From positions 1-64,000 of the forward strand of contig CAIXZH010000027.1 in the NCBI GenBank assembly GCA_903923905.1: a stretch of 64,000 nt of DNA. Direction: 5' to 3'. The notes under the pieces were generated by a model. The model saw nothing but the letters and a program-made list of their open reading frames with translations. It made no database searches and was not told where the DNA came from. This DNA is from an uncultured Bacteroidia bacterium (lineage in GTDB: Bacteria; Bacteroidota; Bacteroidia; Bacteroidales; Prolixibacteraceae). Numbering within the stretch: position 1 is the stretch's first letter; every line of letters begins with the position of its first letter. This document shows positions 1 to 9,429 of the stretch, in pieces. The translations under genes were made by a program, and so were the position numbers.

Positions 1-834
1 ACCATCAGGAATTCAGGGTTTGAATGCACGCTTAACTGGAGTGACAAGATTACCGATAAGCTTAGTTATAACGTCGGAGCCAATTTTGCAACGCTTAAAA
101 ACCAGGTTCGCGACCTTTACGGACAACCTTATATCGATTATGGCACTGCTGAATTCCGGCAACGCTCTTATGTAGGACACCCGTTGAATGCTTATTATGG
201 ATGGAAAATTGCCGGCGTTTATCAAAACCAGGCACAAATAAATGCCGATCCCATTGCGGTAGCCAATGGTTTAATTCCAGGAGATTTTAAATATGTAGAC
301 CAGAATAAAGATGGCAAGATAGACGGCAGCGACCGGGTGATATTGGGATCTTATTTTCCTAACCTCACTTTTGGCGGCAACATTGGTGTGAAATATCTGA
401 ACTTTGATTTGTCGGCCTCTTTCTATGGACAATCGGGTAATTCAATTCTCAACCGCAGACGTGGTGAAATGCTCTGGACCAGTGATGGCAACCTTGATGC
501 TGATCTTGCCGTAAATCGCTGGCATGGGGATGGTACTTCAAATAAATATCCCTCTTCTGCCGGACTTTTGAAAGTATGGAATCAAAAAATGTCTGATTAT
601 TTTGTGAACGATGGTAAATTCTGGCGGATACAGAATGTGCAAATTGGTTACACCTTAAAGAATCAGTCCTGGTTAAATGGCAATTTCCCGGAAACCCGGA
701 TCTTTTTAACTGCTGACCATCCTTTGACCCATTTCAAGTACCAGGGTTTTACCCCGGAAGTGGCCAATGGATATGATGATGTAACCTATCCGGTTCCTGC
801 AATTTATACAATTGGTCTTAATATTAAATTCTAA
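1..834 (+). CDS. SusC/RagA-type TonB-linked outer membrane receptor, C-terminal part
   Basis: This is the last 277 residues of a gene that starts left of the window; the reading frame is open from base 1. The family forms the 22-strand outer-membrane barrel that imports oligosaccharides with a SusD lid, powered by TonB. Barrel-type segments are visible, including the conserved stretch NAYYGWKIAGVYQNQAQI, a calcium-loop-like DQNKDGKIDGSD and the typical downstream YFPNLTFGGNIGVKY. The protein ends in an aromatic-rich strand with terminal KF, as outer-membrane barrels do. A SusD gene follows after 13 bases, so the pair is transcribed together. The N-terminal plug and any carboxypeptidase-like domain lie outside the window, so substrate specificity cannot be judged here. 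Confidence 0.95.
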   Translation, partial: TIRNSGFECTLNWSDKITDKLSYNVGANFATLKNQVRDLYGQPYIDYGTAEFRQRSYVGHPLNAYYGWKIAGVYQNQAQINADPIAVANGLIPGDFKYVDQNKDGKIDGSDRVILGSYFPNLTFGGNIGVKYLNFDLSASFYGQSGNSILNRRRGEMLWTSDGNLDADLAVNRWHGDGTSNKYPSSAGLLKVWNQKMSDYFVNDGKFWRIQNVQIGYTLKNQSWLNGNFPETRIFLTADHPLTHFKYQGFTPEVANGYDDVTYPVPAIYTIGLNIKF

Positions 835-847
835 AATACTTTTAACT

Positions 848-2389
848 ATGAAACCACTTCGTCATATTATACCAGTAATTCTACTATTCGTTGCACTTTT
901 TGTGGTATCCGGATGTACTAAAAAACTGGATTCACTCGCCGAAAACCGCACGTATACCGGAGGGACCGATTATACCGTAACCAGCAATATGATTCAACCA
1001 TTGTATGGGGTATATTCACGTCTCAATGGTATCGGATGGAATATTTTCCCTTTACTGACTGTCCGCGGAGATGATGTCAATAAAGGTGGACTGGGGGATC
1101 AGTCTCCACTGGGAGATATTGATTTTTACCATTATGATAATACTTTCTGGATGCTTGATGCTGACTGGCAGGAATTGTTCGGAGATGTTGTTACAGCCAA
1201 CTCAGCAATGGAACAAATCGCTCTTTACAAGAAAAATGCCAAAAACGGTGCACCTTTGGCCGATCAATATACAGCCGAAGCTCAGGTAATGCGTTGCTGG
1301 TGGTTGTTTTGGTGTAGCCGGGCATGGGGTAGTATTCTGATTCCACCTACATCCGATCCATCGATAATGTTCCAGGTAAAACTAACATCCAAGGATAGCG
1401 TGATGGCCTACATTTCAGACAGAATGGATGAAGCGATCCCTAATTTACCCGATAAGCGTCCAAATCAGCGTACCGATATCCCTGGAGGGTTAACCAAGTA
1501 TACTGCTCTTGCTATTAAGGCTTTAGCAAATCTTGAGTTAAAAAAATATCAGGTTGTGGCCGATGCAACCGGCAAGATCATCCAGGCAGGTATATTTTCG
1601 CTTGAACCTGATTTCTATAACCTCTTCAAACTTAAAGGGAAGTTAAATAACGAAAACATCTGGGAATTAAATTTTACCGACTTTGGAACGCCGTCAGGAG
1701 ACTCCTATAATTATCTGTGGGATTTTTTCGGACCTCAGAGCTGGACTCCAAAAGTATCCACCGCCGGTGGTGGATGGGGATTTTGGGAACCAAGCTTTAA
1801 ATATGTAAAATTCATGCTTGACAGAGGTGAAACCGTAAGGCTTGAAACAACAGTATTATTTACCCAGGCCGGGATAGATTCCTTAAAGAAGGTCGCTCCC
1901 CAATATGCCAATTCACTTCCTTCTTTTGTTTCAAATACTACCCGTGACGGAGATGTATTCAATAACGGTTCGCGTCAGGTGTTTTATTCCGGTAAAATGT
2001 ATTTGCCTTCTGATATGCTTACCCCGGGACGTACTTCCTATTCTTCCAACAAAGATTTTCAGATTATCAGGTATTCGCAGATTCTTTTAATGTATGCCGA
2101 AGCGCTTACTCAGGGAGCCACGGGATCAGCCGGAACAGCCGATGATGCAGTGAATGCGGTAAGGGTAAGGGCCGGTTTAAGCTCAATTACAGGTGTTACC
2201 AATGCCCAGGTTATGGATGAGAAGTTCGCTGAATTAGCCACTGAATGGGGTGACCGTTATTATGATATGGTTCGCCTTGGCAATACAGCCGCACTAAGTT
2301 ATGATGGAAGAACATTTACAACCGATAAAACCTTCCTACCCTATCCGTTGGCTGAGACGGATGTGCTTCCTCAATTATTATCAAAGTAA
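848..2389 (+). CDS. SusD/RagB family nutrient-binding outer membrane lipoprotein
   Basis: A 513-residue surface lipoprotein that binds glycan and caps the SusC channel. The start at the ATG at 848 gives a clean lipoprotein signal ending in VVSGC, with Cys23 as the lipidated residue; an in-frame start 36 bases upstream would overlap susC and spoil the signal. The helical SusD body is recognisable, for example FWMLDADWQELF near the N-terminal part and IIRYSQILLMYAEAL near residue 405, the usual SusD C-terminal signature. Length is normal for the family. It sits directly after susC and before a LamG lipoprotein, the standard core of a polysaccharide utilisation locus. Confidence 0.95.
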   Translation: MKPLRHIIPVILLFVALFVVSGCTKKLDSLAENRTYTGGTDYTVTSNMIQPLYGVYSRLNGIGWNIFPLLTVRGDDVNKGGLGDQSPLGDIDFYHYDNTFWMLDADWQELFGDVVTANSAMEQIALYKKNAKNGAPLADQYTAEAQVMRCWWLFWCSRAWGSILIPPTSDPSIMFQVKLTSKDSVMAYISDRMDEAIPNLPDKRPNQRTDIPGGLTKYTALAIKALANLELKKYQVVADATGKIIQAGIFSLEPDFYNLFKLKGKLNNENIWELNFTDFGTPSGDSYNYLWDFFGPQSWTPKVSTAGGGWGFWEPSFKYVKFMLDRGETVRLETTVLFTQAGIDSLKKVAPQYANSLPSFVSNTTRDGDVFNNGSRQVFYSGKMYLPSDMLTPGRTSYSSNKDFQIIRYSQILLMYAEALTQGATGSAGTADDAVNAVRVRAGLSSITGVTNAQVMDEKFAELATEWGDRYYDMVRLGNTAALSYDGRTFTTDKTFLPYPLAETDVLPQLLSK

Positions 2390-2416
2390 ACCTATATTGA
2401 TTAAAAATGATAAAAG

Positions 2417-3511
2417 ATGAAAAATATTAAATACTTATTAGCATTTTTTGTAGGCATTGTATTGATAACTGCGTGCAAGAGTGGTTATATAGACCCGATT
2501 AAGGCAGTTTCTGCCGGAGCCGACACAACACCGCCTGCTGTAACCATAAATTATCCTTTTGAGGGTAAGGTGATCCAGGTGAAAGAGGAGATAACCTCAA
2601 TCAATATCCAGCTAAAGGTAACCGATGATATAGAAATTGCATCGATCGTTGTTAATATGGATGGAACTGATCTGACCACTTTCTCAAGCTTTTTAGATTA
2701 CAGGATTGCTGTCGAACAATATTTGTTTACAAATCTGACAAATGGCAACCATGTGCTCAAGGTCACCGCTACCGATAAATCGGGCAAAAGTACGGCAAGT
2801 TCAGTAAATTTCTCAAAAACTGCACCCTATAATGCCAAGTATGACGGAGAAGTATTTTATATGCCATTTGACGGTGATTTTATGGAGGAGATTAGTTTGA
2901 CTCTGCCTACTGTTATTGGAAACCCAGGTTTTGCTGCCGGACAAAAAGGGAAGGCTTACGCAGGCGCAACCGGAGCTTATTTATCTTTCCCAACTGCGGG
3001 AATCGTTGGCAGTAACGGTTTTAGTGTTGTGCTATGGTATAACATAAATAATGTTGCTCCAAACCGCGCCGGTATTTTTACGATAAGTCCGCCCAGTTCT
3101 GGTGGAGATCGTACCAAAGGGTTCAGATTAATGCGGGAGGGCGGTACTACCAGTCAGAATATTTGGTCCAATTTTGGCAATGGTACTGATGAATTCTGGT
3201 TTAATCCTTTTTATACCGTCAGCACTCCTGTAACTACTCCTCCAGCTAATCCTGCAGGGTGGTGGCAAATTGCCGTTTCGGTCTCTCCAACTCATGTCTC
3301 CTTTTATATTAATGGGGTATCGGTAAAAGAAAGTGATTATGCAGGTCCGATTGACTGGACAAACTGCAGCCAGATATCGATCGCTTCAGGAAGTCCGAAT
3401 ACTGATTATTGGGGACATATGTCTGACAATAGCATGATTGACGAGCTGCGGATATTTAATAAGGCTATTTCGGCCACCGAAGTCCAAACTATTTATAATG
3501 ATCAGAAATAA
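2417..3511 (+). CDS. LamG-domain surface lipoprotein (probable surface glycan-binding protein)
   Basis: A 364-residue lipoprotein with signal ending LITAC (Cys20). After the anchor come an Ig-like domain of about residues 38-135, starting DTTPPAVTINYPFEGK, and a concanavalin A/LamG-type beta-sandwich from about 145 to the end, with the motifs NGFSVVLWYN and the closing IDELRIFNKAISATEV, which is typical of LamG_3 domains. No catalytic residues are apparent. Its place straight after susD is where SusE/SusF-like surface glycan-binding proteins lie, so a non-catalytic capture role on the cell surface is inferred. It could instead be a family without carbohydrate binding; only position and fold support the call. 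Confidence 0.8.
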   Translation: MKNIKYLLAFFVGIVLITACKSGYIDPIKAVSAGADTTPPAVTINYPFEGKVIQVKEEITSINIQLKVTDDIEIASIVVNMDGTDLTTFSSFLDYRIAVEQYLFTNLTNGNHVLKVTATDKSGKSTASSVNFSKTAPYNAKYDGEVFYMPFDGDFMEEISLTLPTVIGNPGFAAGQKGKAYAGATGAYLSFPTAGIVGSNGFSVVLWYNINNVAPNRAGIFTISPPSSGGDRTKGFRLMREGGTTSQNIWSNFGNGTDEFWFNPFYTVSTPVTTPPANPAGWWQIAVSVSPTHVSFYINGVSVKESDYAGPIDWTNCSQISIASGSPNTDYWGHMSDNSMIDELRIFNKAISATEVQTIYNDQK

Positions 3512-3808
3512 ACACCTTTAAAGTTAGCTTTCTGCATTTTGAATGGAAGCATTGCCCAAACTAATCGCCAGGGGAAACCGGGCGATTCTGGCAGAAGAAA
3601 TGCAGACGCTTAATGCAAAACAGCTAAATGGAAGAAGATTTATAATTGAAAGAGAGGGTAAGGGGAAAGCTCTTCCCTCTCTTTTCTAAAACTTTACAGG
3701 TCTTCTAATACAAATGTTTCATACGTATATAATTTTTTTATGGCCGTATGGAATTCGCATGAAGTTTATATTCATTTCAATTGGTGTTTTTGAAATCATG
3801 CTCATTTC
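3512..3808 (+). other. Intergenic region between LamG lipoprotein and first GH144 gene
   Basis: About 300 bases with no convincing gene. The left half carries an intrinsic terminator (listed separately). The right half, from about 3700, is AT-rich and holds a short inverted repeat, CATACG at 3720-3725 and CGTATG at 3745-3750. Transcription of the three GH144 genes may restart here, but no TTG/TAnnTTTG pair with good spacing was found. Confidence 0.5.
3649..3686 (+). terminator. Intrinsic terminator after the susCD-LamG genes
   Basis: Inverted repeat AGAGAGGG at 3651-3658 and CCCTCTCT at 3675-3682, with a 16-base loop, followed by a short T run. The arms extend by A/T pairs on the outside. 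It separates the susC-susD-LamG unit from the glycoside hydrolase genes and would lower their expression relative to the surface binding proteins. Confidence 0.65.
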
Positions 3809-5830
3809 ATGAAACTGAATCTGAATAAATCGATTGTCAACGCTGTCTGGCAAACGTTTAGCCTACTATTGTTCGTTTTACCGTTACTCATTTCCTGTAA
3901 AAAGGGTCCTGGTGTTCAGATTGGCACACTGGAACTCTCCTCCTGCACCGTTGGGAGCATATCGCTTATATATTCTGCAGAGATCAGTAATATTCCTCTG
4001 AACCAGAATATTAGTATTACGTTTTCTGTAGCGGTAGACACCATACAGGCCAAATCAAGTATCTATTTAAGCAACAGTTCAGGGGTTGCAGTTTCTGGAA
4101 TTTACTTTGGTTTTACCAATAATTACAGGACCGTTTGGGTGAAACACAACCAGGATCTGGCCAAAACTTCACATTACACATTAGTTGTCACTTCAAATCT
4201 GAAGGGAAGGCAAGGAGAAACTTTCGATGGTACCCAATTCAAATTTATTACCTCCAGCGGACTTTTTTCACTTACAAATATATTACTGGATAATCAGTAT
4301 TTTATGTCACCTGTCACTGTTTACAATGTTCGTAGGCAAGGTTCGAAACTTCAACTGGGATTTTCAGAAGCTTTGGATACTGTTCATCTAAAATCGGTGT
4401 TCAGGCTTTCGGGAAATGCAGTCTATAGTGTTTCTGTAAGTAGTGATTTAAAAACTGTTAACCTGAATTGTCCTATCGTCCTGTCGGGATATACCAAATA
4501 TAATTTTTCAGTATCCACTAGCCTTAAATCGGTATTGGGCAATTCATTCGGAGGTTTCGATAATAATTTCGTGTCCGCGCTTGATTCAACCCTGAAATTT
4601 CCCCAAATTACCGATGATGCGTTGCTCACTTTAATTCAACAGCAAACGTTTAAATACTTCTGGGATTTTGGCCACCCAATTTCAGGAATGGCGCGCGAAC
4701 GGGATAGTTCAGGAGATATCGTGGCCACTGGCGGAACCGGTTTTGGAGTCATGGCGATCATTACCGCAATCGAACGGAATTTCATTTCGAAGAGCGATGG
4801 ATTGAATCGCATTACCACGATCGTTTCATTCCTCAAAAATAATTGCACCCGTTTTCATGGCGCATTTTCTCATTGGATCAATGGAGCTACCGGAGCAACA
4901 GTTCCGTTCAGTACCTTGGATGACGGTGCAGATTTGGTTGAAACCTCTTATATGATGCAGGGGTTGCTCTGTGCCCGCCAATATTTTGACGGGACGAATT
5001 CGGATGAAGTCAATCTTCGTTCCGACATTAACACTCTTTGGATTGGCGTGGAATGGAGCTGGTTCAGGCAGCAGGATAATCAAAACGTGCTGTATTGGCA
5101 TTGGAGCCCTGATAATCTTTGGGCTATAAACATGCCTATCCATGGATGGGATGAAGCACTGATTACTTATGTACTTGCAGCTTCATCACCGGGATTCCCG
5201 ATTCCCAGGATTGTCTATGATAATGGATGGGCAATGAACGGATCGATGAAAAATGGTCAGACTTATTATAACACAATACTTCCGCTGGGCCCTGCATTGG
5301 GTGGCCCGCTGTTTTTTGCCCATTATTCTTTTCTGGGGATTAATCCCACTGGTCTGACTGACGCTTATGCCAGCTACATGGATCAGAATGTAGCGCACTC
5401 CAAAATAAATTATAATTATTGCGTTACCGATCCATTGGCCTATAATGGTTATAGTCCGCAGTGCTGGGGTCTGACTGCAAGCGATGATAATGTGAGCGGG
5501 TACTCAGCGCATGCTCCGGGAAATGATGACGGTGTTATTTCGCCTACAGCTGCAGTATCCTCGCTCCCCTATACTCCTACCCAATCGATGAATGCAATAC
5601 GATTTTTCTATTACCAGCTTGGAGACAAGATCTGGGGGGATTATGGCTTTATAGATGCATTTAATTTGTCAAGTATCTGGTTTTCAAATTCATATTTGGC
5701 TATTGATCAGGGGCCACAGATTGTCATGATCGAAAATTACCGCTCCGGTTTGCTGTGGAAGCTGTTTATGAGTTGCCCCGAAGTTAAAACCGGAATGACA
5801 AATCTGGGATTCCAGAGTCCTAATTTATAA
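3809..5830 (+). CDS. GH144-like (PF10091) glucanase lipoprotein with two N-terminal Ig-like domains
   Basis: A 673-residue lipoprotein: signal ending LLISC with Cys30 lipidated. Two Ig-like domains of SbsA type fill about residues 45-155 and 160-265, then the (alpha/alpha)6 catalytic domain runs from about 268 to 665. Signatures of the PF10091/GH144 fold are TFKYFWDFGHPISGMARERD, TGGTGFGVMAI, DDGADLVETSYMMQGLL, LYWHWSPD, GGPLFFAHYSFLG and IENYRSGLLWKLFMSCPE. Known GH144 enzymes cut beta-1,2-glucan, endo-acting or releasing sophorose. Being lipid-anchored with spacer domains, this copy is the best candidate for the surface endo-enzyme. It is the first of three tandem paralogues. The substrate is inferred from family only. 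Confidence 0.85.
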   Translation: MKLNLNKSIVNAVWQTFSLLLFVLPLLISCKKGPGVQIGTLELSSCTVGSISLIYSAEISNIPLNQNISITFSVAVDTIQAKSSIYLSNSSGVAVSGIYFGFTNNYRTVWVKHNQDLAKTSHYTLVVTSNLKGRQGETFDGTQFKFITSSGLFSLTNILLDNQYFMSPVTVYNVRRQGSKLQLGFSEALDTVHLKSVFRLSGNAVYSVSVSSDLKTVNLNCPIVLSGYTKYNFSVSTSLKSVLGNSFGGFDNNFVSALDSTLKFPQITDDALLTLIQQQTFKYFWDFGHPISGMARERDSSGDIVATGGTGFGVMAIITAIERNFISKSDGLNRITTIVSFLKNNCTRFHGAFSHWINGATGATVPFSTLDDGADLVETSYMMQGLLCARQYFDGTNSDEVNLRSDINTLWIGVEWSWFRQQDNQNVLYWHWSPDNLWAINMPIHGWDEALITYVLAASSPGFPIPRIVYDNGWAMNGSMKNGQTYYNTILPLGPALGGPLFFAHYSFLGINPTGLTDAYASYMDQNVAHSKINYNYCVTDPLAYNGYSPQCWGLTASDDNVSGYSAHAPGNDDGVISPTAAVSSLPYTPTQSMNAIRFFYYQLGDKIWGDYGFIDAFNLSSIWFSNSYLAIDQGPQIVMIENYRSGLLWKLFMSCPEVKTGMTNLGFQSPNL

Positions 5831-5863
5831 CGTTGTATGAATATTTCTTAAAATCTTACTTCC

Positions 5864-7225
5864 ATGAAAAATCATATATATAGTCTCCTGTGCACCGGGT
5901 TGTTAATCATAGGGGTAATTTTTCCATCTAAAGCGATTCAAATATCCCCAAAGCAGGATCTGAAAAGTAAAATCCTGATTCAGAAAAATCTGTCTGATAC
6001 TGCGTTGATGACTTTAGTCCAGAGGCAGACATTCAGGTATTTTTGGAACTTTTCCCACCCGGTAAGCAGAATGGCACGTGAGCGAAGTAATCCTGCTTAT
6101 GGTTACGGAGACGAGGTGGTTACTACAGGAGGAACAGGGTTTGGCGTAATGGCTACGATAGTTGCAGTCGAAAGGAATTGGATTACAAGGGATTCGGCTG
6201 CAATACACTTGTTGAAGATGGTTAGGTTTTTGGCCAAAGCGGATGCTTATCATGGTGTATTTCCACACTGGCTTAATGGTGCAACGGGTAAAACAATCCC
6301 CTTCGGCAGGAAGGATGACGGCGCAGATCTGGTGGAGACCTCCTACCTTTTCCAGGGATTATTATGTGCAAGGCAATATTTCAATAAGGATAATCGTGTT
6401 GAATTGGAATTGCGCGAACGGATAAACAATATGTGGAATGAAATCGAATGGAACTGGTTTACCAAAGGGGGCGAAGAAGTTCTCTACTGGCACTGGAGTC
6501 CAAACAACGGCTGGGCGATGAACTTCCCGATCCATGGTTACAACGAGTGTCTGATTACCTATATTCTGGCCGCGAGTGGTGAACGGTATCCTGTAAACAG
6601 CACGGTATATCATAACGGATGGGCGAAAAGTGATTTTTTTAAGAATGGAAAGACATTCTATGGATTCAAACTCCCGTTAGGATTTGATTTTGGAGGTCCC
6701 CTTTTCTTTTCCCATTATTCTTTTTTAGGTTTGGATCCTACCAAACTGACAGACCGGTATGCCGATTATTGGGAACAGAATAAAAATCATACCCTGATCA
6801 ATCATGCCTATTGTGTGGACAATCCCAGGAAATTTAAGGGTTATGGCGAAAATTGCTGGGGCCTCACAGCGAGTGATAATTTTGAGGGTTATAGCGCCCA
6901 TGCTCCGAATAACGATTTGGGTGTGATAACTCCGTCAGCAGCGCTCTCCGCTTTCCCATATACTCCCGAATATTCGATGAAGGCACTAAAACATTTCTAT
7001 TTTGATCTGGGTGATAAAATCTGGGGCAAATATGGATTTACCGATGCCTTCAGCGAAACGAATAACTGGTATGCCAATAACTATTTAGCCATCGATGAGG
7101 GTCCTATCATTGTGATGATCGAAAACTACCGGACAGGATTGCTCTGGAAACTGTTTATGAGTTGTCCGGAGATACAGAAAGGTTTGCAAAAGCTCGATTT
7201 CCAATCTTCCCGGATAAAAAAATAA
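5864..7225 (+). CDS. GH144-like (PF10091) glucanase, single-domain secreted form
   Basis: A 453-residue protein with a Sec signal (hydrophobic core LLCTGLLIIGVIF, cleavage after about residue 25) and no lipobox, so it is probably periplasmic. The catalytic domain covers almost the whole mature chain from about residue 45. It keeps all family blocks seen in its neighbour: FRYFWNFSHPVSRMARER, TGGTGFGVMATIVAVERN, DDGADLVETSYLFQGLL, LYWHWSPN, GGPLFFSHYSFLG, CWGLTASD and IENYRTGLLWKLFMSCPE. Length and lack of extra modules match characterised stand-alone GH144 enzymes. It starts 33 bases after the first copy. A likely role is to cut imported beta-1,2-gluco-oligosaccharides, possibly to disaccharide; the mode of action cannot be read from sequence. 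Confidence 0.87.
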   Translation: MKNHIYSLLCTGLLIIGVIFPSKAIQISPKQDLKSKILIQKNLSDTALMTLVQRQTFRYFWNFSHPVSRMARERSNPAYGYGDEVVTTGGTGFGVMATIVAVERNWITRDSAAIHLLKMVRFLAKADAYHGVFPHWLNGATGKTIPFGRKDDGADLVETSYLFQGLLCARQYFNKDNRVELELRERINNMWNEIEWNWFTKGGEEVLYWHWSPNNGWAMNFPIHGYNECLITYILAASGERYPVNSTVYHNGWAKSDFFKNGKTFYGFKLPLGFDFGGPLFFSHYSFLGLDPTKLTDRYADYWEQNKNHTLINHAYCVDNPRKFKGYGENCWGLTASDNFEGYSAHAPNNDLGVITPSAALSAFPYTPEYSMKALKHFYFDLGDKIWGKYGFTDAFSETNNWYANNYLAIDEGPIIVMIENYRTGLLWKLFMSCPEIQKGLQKLDFQSSRIKK

Positions 7226-7254
7226 TATTTGATACCCGATTAAAAATAATAAAT

Positions 7255-9429
7255 ATGCAGGTAGTCAGGTTGTTAATATGCCTTATGCTCCTTTCTCTCA
7301 TGTCAGTCGCACAGGAATACAAATACACCTATGGCTTTTTTACAAACAGTGCCATTGGTGGAGATTATTTCTTTAGCAGGACTGCTGCCTCCGGAGGATC
7401 TTCCATACTAACCGTCAATTTGAAATTACCGGTTAGCGATTCTGTATTCCATTCTCCCGGTAACTCGTTAGTATTAAACTACAAAAATTCAGCATCAGGC
7501 AATTGGAAGGCAATAATTTACCGGCAGGAAAAGAGGGGTATGGATCATTTTAAGAAGGGGGAAGTTCTTTCATTCTGGATCCTGAACAATTCAACGATAA
7601 CTTCTGCCGATGAGCTGCCGGCAGTTCAGCTCATGAGAAGAGACAGCACTCTTTCAGTCAAAGTTGCTATTCCGGAAAGAAAAACTGCTGGATGGCAACA
7701 TATTATGTTACCGTTGACTTTCTTCGGCAATATTAACCCCGATAAGCCGGGAGATATCATCGCTATCGTCTTTTCGCAACAGAAGACAAGAGACAGCAGA
7801 AGGCAGATCATTTTTGTGGATGATATCGAATATATGGGTGTCTCTGATTCTGATGCAGTCTCCAGTCTCCCGGTAATAACCTCTGCTACAGGCTATGCCA
7901 TGCATGTGGATATTACCTGGCAAACTGCGCCCGATAGAAATATCCATATGGTGCAAATTTATCGGTCAGATGATGGGAAGAACTTTAAACCCGTCGGTAT
8001 TCAACAGCCGTATATTAACCGGTATGCAGATTTTACAGGTGAAACCGGGAAGAAGTACTACTATAAGATTTCCTTCCTGAATCATTACTACAAGGAATCA
8101 AAGTTATCTTCTCCGGTTATTGCCTACACGAAGTCTATGACGGATGATGAGTTACTTACCATGGTGCAGGAAGCATCCTTTCGTTACTATTGGGAAGGAG
8201 CTGAGCCAAACAGCGGGATGGCCAGGGAGAATATTTCCGGAAGACATGACATGATCGCAACGGGTGCGTCCGGATTTGGAATTATGGCGCTCCTTGTCGG
8301 CACCGAAAGAGGATTTATCACGAGGGAAGAATCTGTGGCCAGATTCATTCGAATTGTAAGTTTTCTGGAAAAGGCGGCAACATTTCATGGAGTGTACCCA
8401 CATTTTGTGGATGGTCCTTCCGGTAAAGTGGTCCCATTTTTTGGCCACAGGGATAATGGAGCAGACCTTGTTGAGACCTCCTTCCTGATACAGGGGCTGC
8501 TGGCGGCAAGACAATATTTCCATGGGGAAAATTCATTGGAACGACAAATCAGGGATAAAATTACGACAATCTGGGAAAAGGCTGAATGGGACTGGTTCAG
8601 GCAACGCCCGGACAGTAAATTTCTATACTGGCACTGGTCTCCTGACCAGGGCTGGGTGATCAATCATAATTTAATCGGTTGGAATGAAGTGATGGTCACA
8701 TATCTTCTTGCAATTGCCTCCCCTTCTCACCCGGTTCCCGCATCGATGTATTATTCCGGTTGGGCCAATCAGGAGAGCACGGGGCAGAAATACCGTTCAG
8801 CATGGGGACGGACCAAAGATGGGTCAATGTATACCAACGGCAATACCTACTTTGGAATTAAACTGGATGTTGGTGTCTCAAACGGAGGGCCCCTGTTTTT
8901 CACACACTACTCCTTTATGGGATATGACCCACATGCCATCACCGACAAATACACAAATTATTTCATTAATAATCAGAATATTGCAAAGATAAACTACCGG
9001 TATTGCGTGCAGAATCCGAAACATTTTAAAGGATATGGTGAAAACGGTTGGGGACTCACGGCCAGTGATGGTTCCTACAACTATTCGGCAGATGAACCTG
9101 TCCCTTCTCAGGATCACGGTAAGCTGGCACCAACCGGAGCGATCAGCTCATTTCCTTATACTCCTGAAGAATCGATGAAGGCTCTGAAGAATTACTATTT
9201 TAAATATGGTAAATTCCTGTGGGGCGAATATGGATTCAAGGATGCATTTGATCTGACCAATAACTGGTGCTCTGAAATTTATATGGGACTTAACCAGGCT
9301 CCGATGACGGTAATGATCGAAAATTACCGGACCGGATTGCTCTGGAAACTCTTTATGAGTTGTCCTGAAATTCAAAATGGTCTAAAAAAGCTGGAATCCA
9401 GCGCTCCATATCATAAAAAAGAAAAATAA
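7255..9429 (+). CDS. GH144-like (PF10091) glucanase with N-terminal beta-sandwich and Fn3 domain
   Basis: A 724-residue secreted protein. The ATG at 7255 is chosen because it starts a good signal peptide (LLICLMLLSLMSVAQE); upstream in-frame starts overlap the previous gene and add a charged leader. Residues about 21-200 look like a carbohydrate-binding beta-sandwich (phrases such as SVKVAIPERKTAGWQHIMLP and IIFVDDIEYMG), about 205-295 like a fibronectin type III domain, and about 296-720 form the third GH144-like catalytic domain, with FRYYWEGAEPNSGMAREN, TGASGFGIMALLVGTERG, DNGADLVETSFLIQGLL, LYWHWSPDQGW and GGPLFFTHYSFMG. One insertion near residues 505-525 (SGWANQESTGQKYRSAWG) is absent from the other two copies. 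It ends in a one-base TAATG overlap with the next gene. Confidence 0.87.
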   Translation: MQVVRLLICLMLLSLMSVAQEYKYTYGFFTNSAIGGDYFFSRTAASGGSSILTVNLKLPVSDSVFHSPGNSLVLNYKNSASGNWKAIIYRQEKRGMDHFKKGEVLSFWILNNSTITSADELPAVQLMRRDSTLSVKVAIPERKTAGWQHIMLPLTFFGNINPDKPGDIIAIVFSQQKTRDSRRQIIFVDDIEYMGVSDSDAVSSLPVITSATGYAMHVDITWQTAPDRNIHMVQIYRSDDGKNFKPVGIQQPYINRYADFTGETGKKYYYKISFLNHYYKESKLSSPVIAYTKSMTDDELLTMVQEASFRYYWEGAEPNSGMARENISGRHDMIATGASGFGIMALLVGTERGFITREESVARFIRIVSFLEKAATFHGVYPHFVDGPSGKVVPFFGHRDNGADLVETSFLIQGLLAARQYFHGENSLERQIRDKITTIWEKAEWDWFRQRPDSKFLYWHWSPDQGWVINHNLIGWNEVMVTYLLAIASPSHPVPASMYYSGWANQESTGQKYRSAWGRTKDGSMYTNGNTYFGIKLDVGVSNGGPLFFTHYSFMGYDPHAITDKYTNYFINNQNIAKINYRYCVQNPKHFKGYGENGWGLTASDGSYNYSADEPVPSQDHGKLAPTGAISSFPYTPEESMKALKNYYFKYGKFLWGEYGFKDAFDLTNNWCSEIYMGLNQAPMTVMIENYRTGLLWKLFMSCPEIQNGLKKLESSAPYHKKEK

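Noticed and set aside
3543-3689. A 48-codon plus-strand frame starting MEALPKLIARGN
   Set aside because: It runs through the intrinsic terminator at 3649-3686, has no recognisable similarity and no promoter of its own; likely chance.
7162-7254. An N-terminal extension of the third GH144 protein overlapping the second
   Set aside because: The signal peptide begins at 7255; the extension is charged and out of keeping with secretion.
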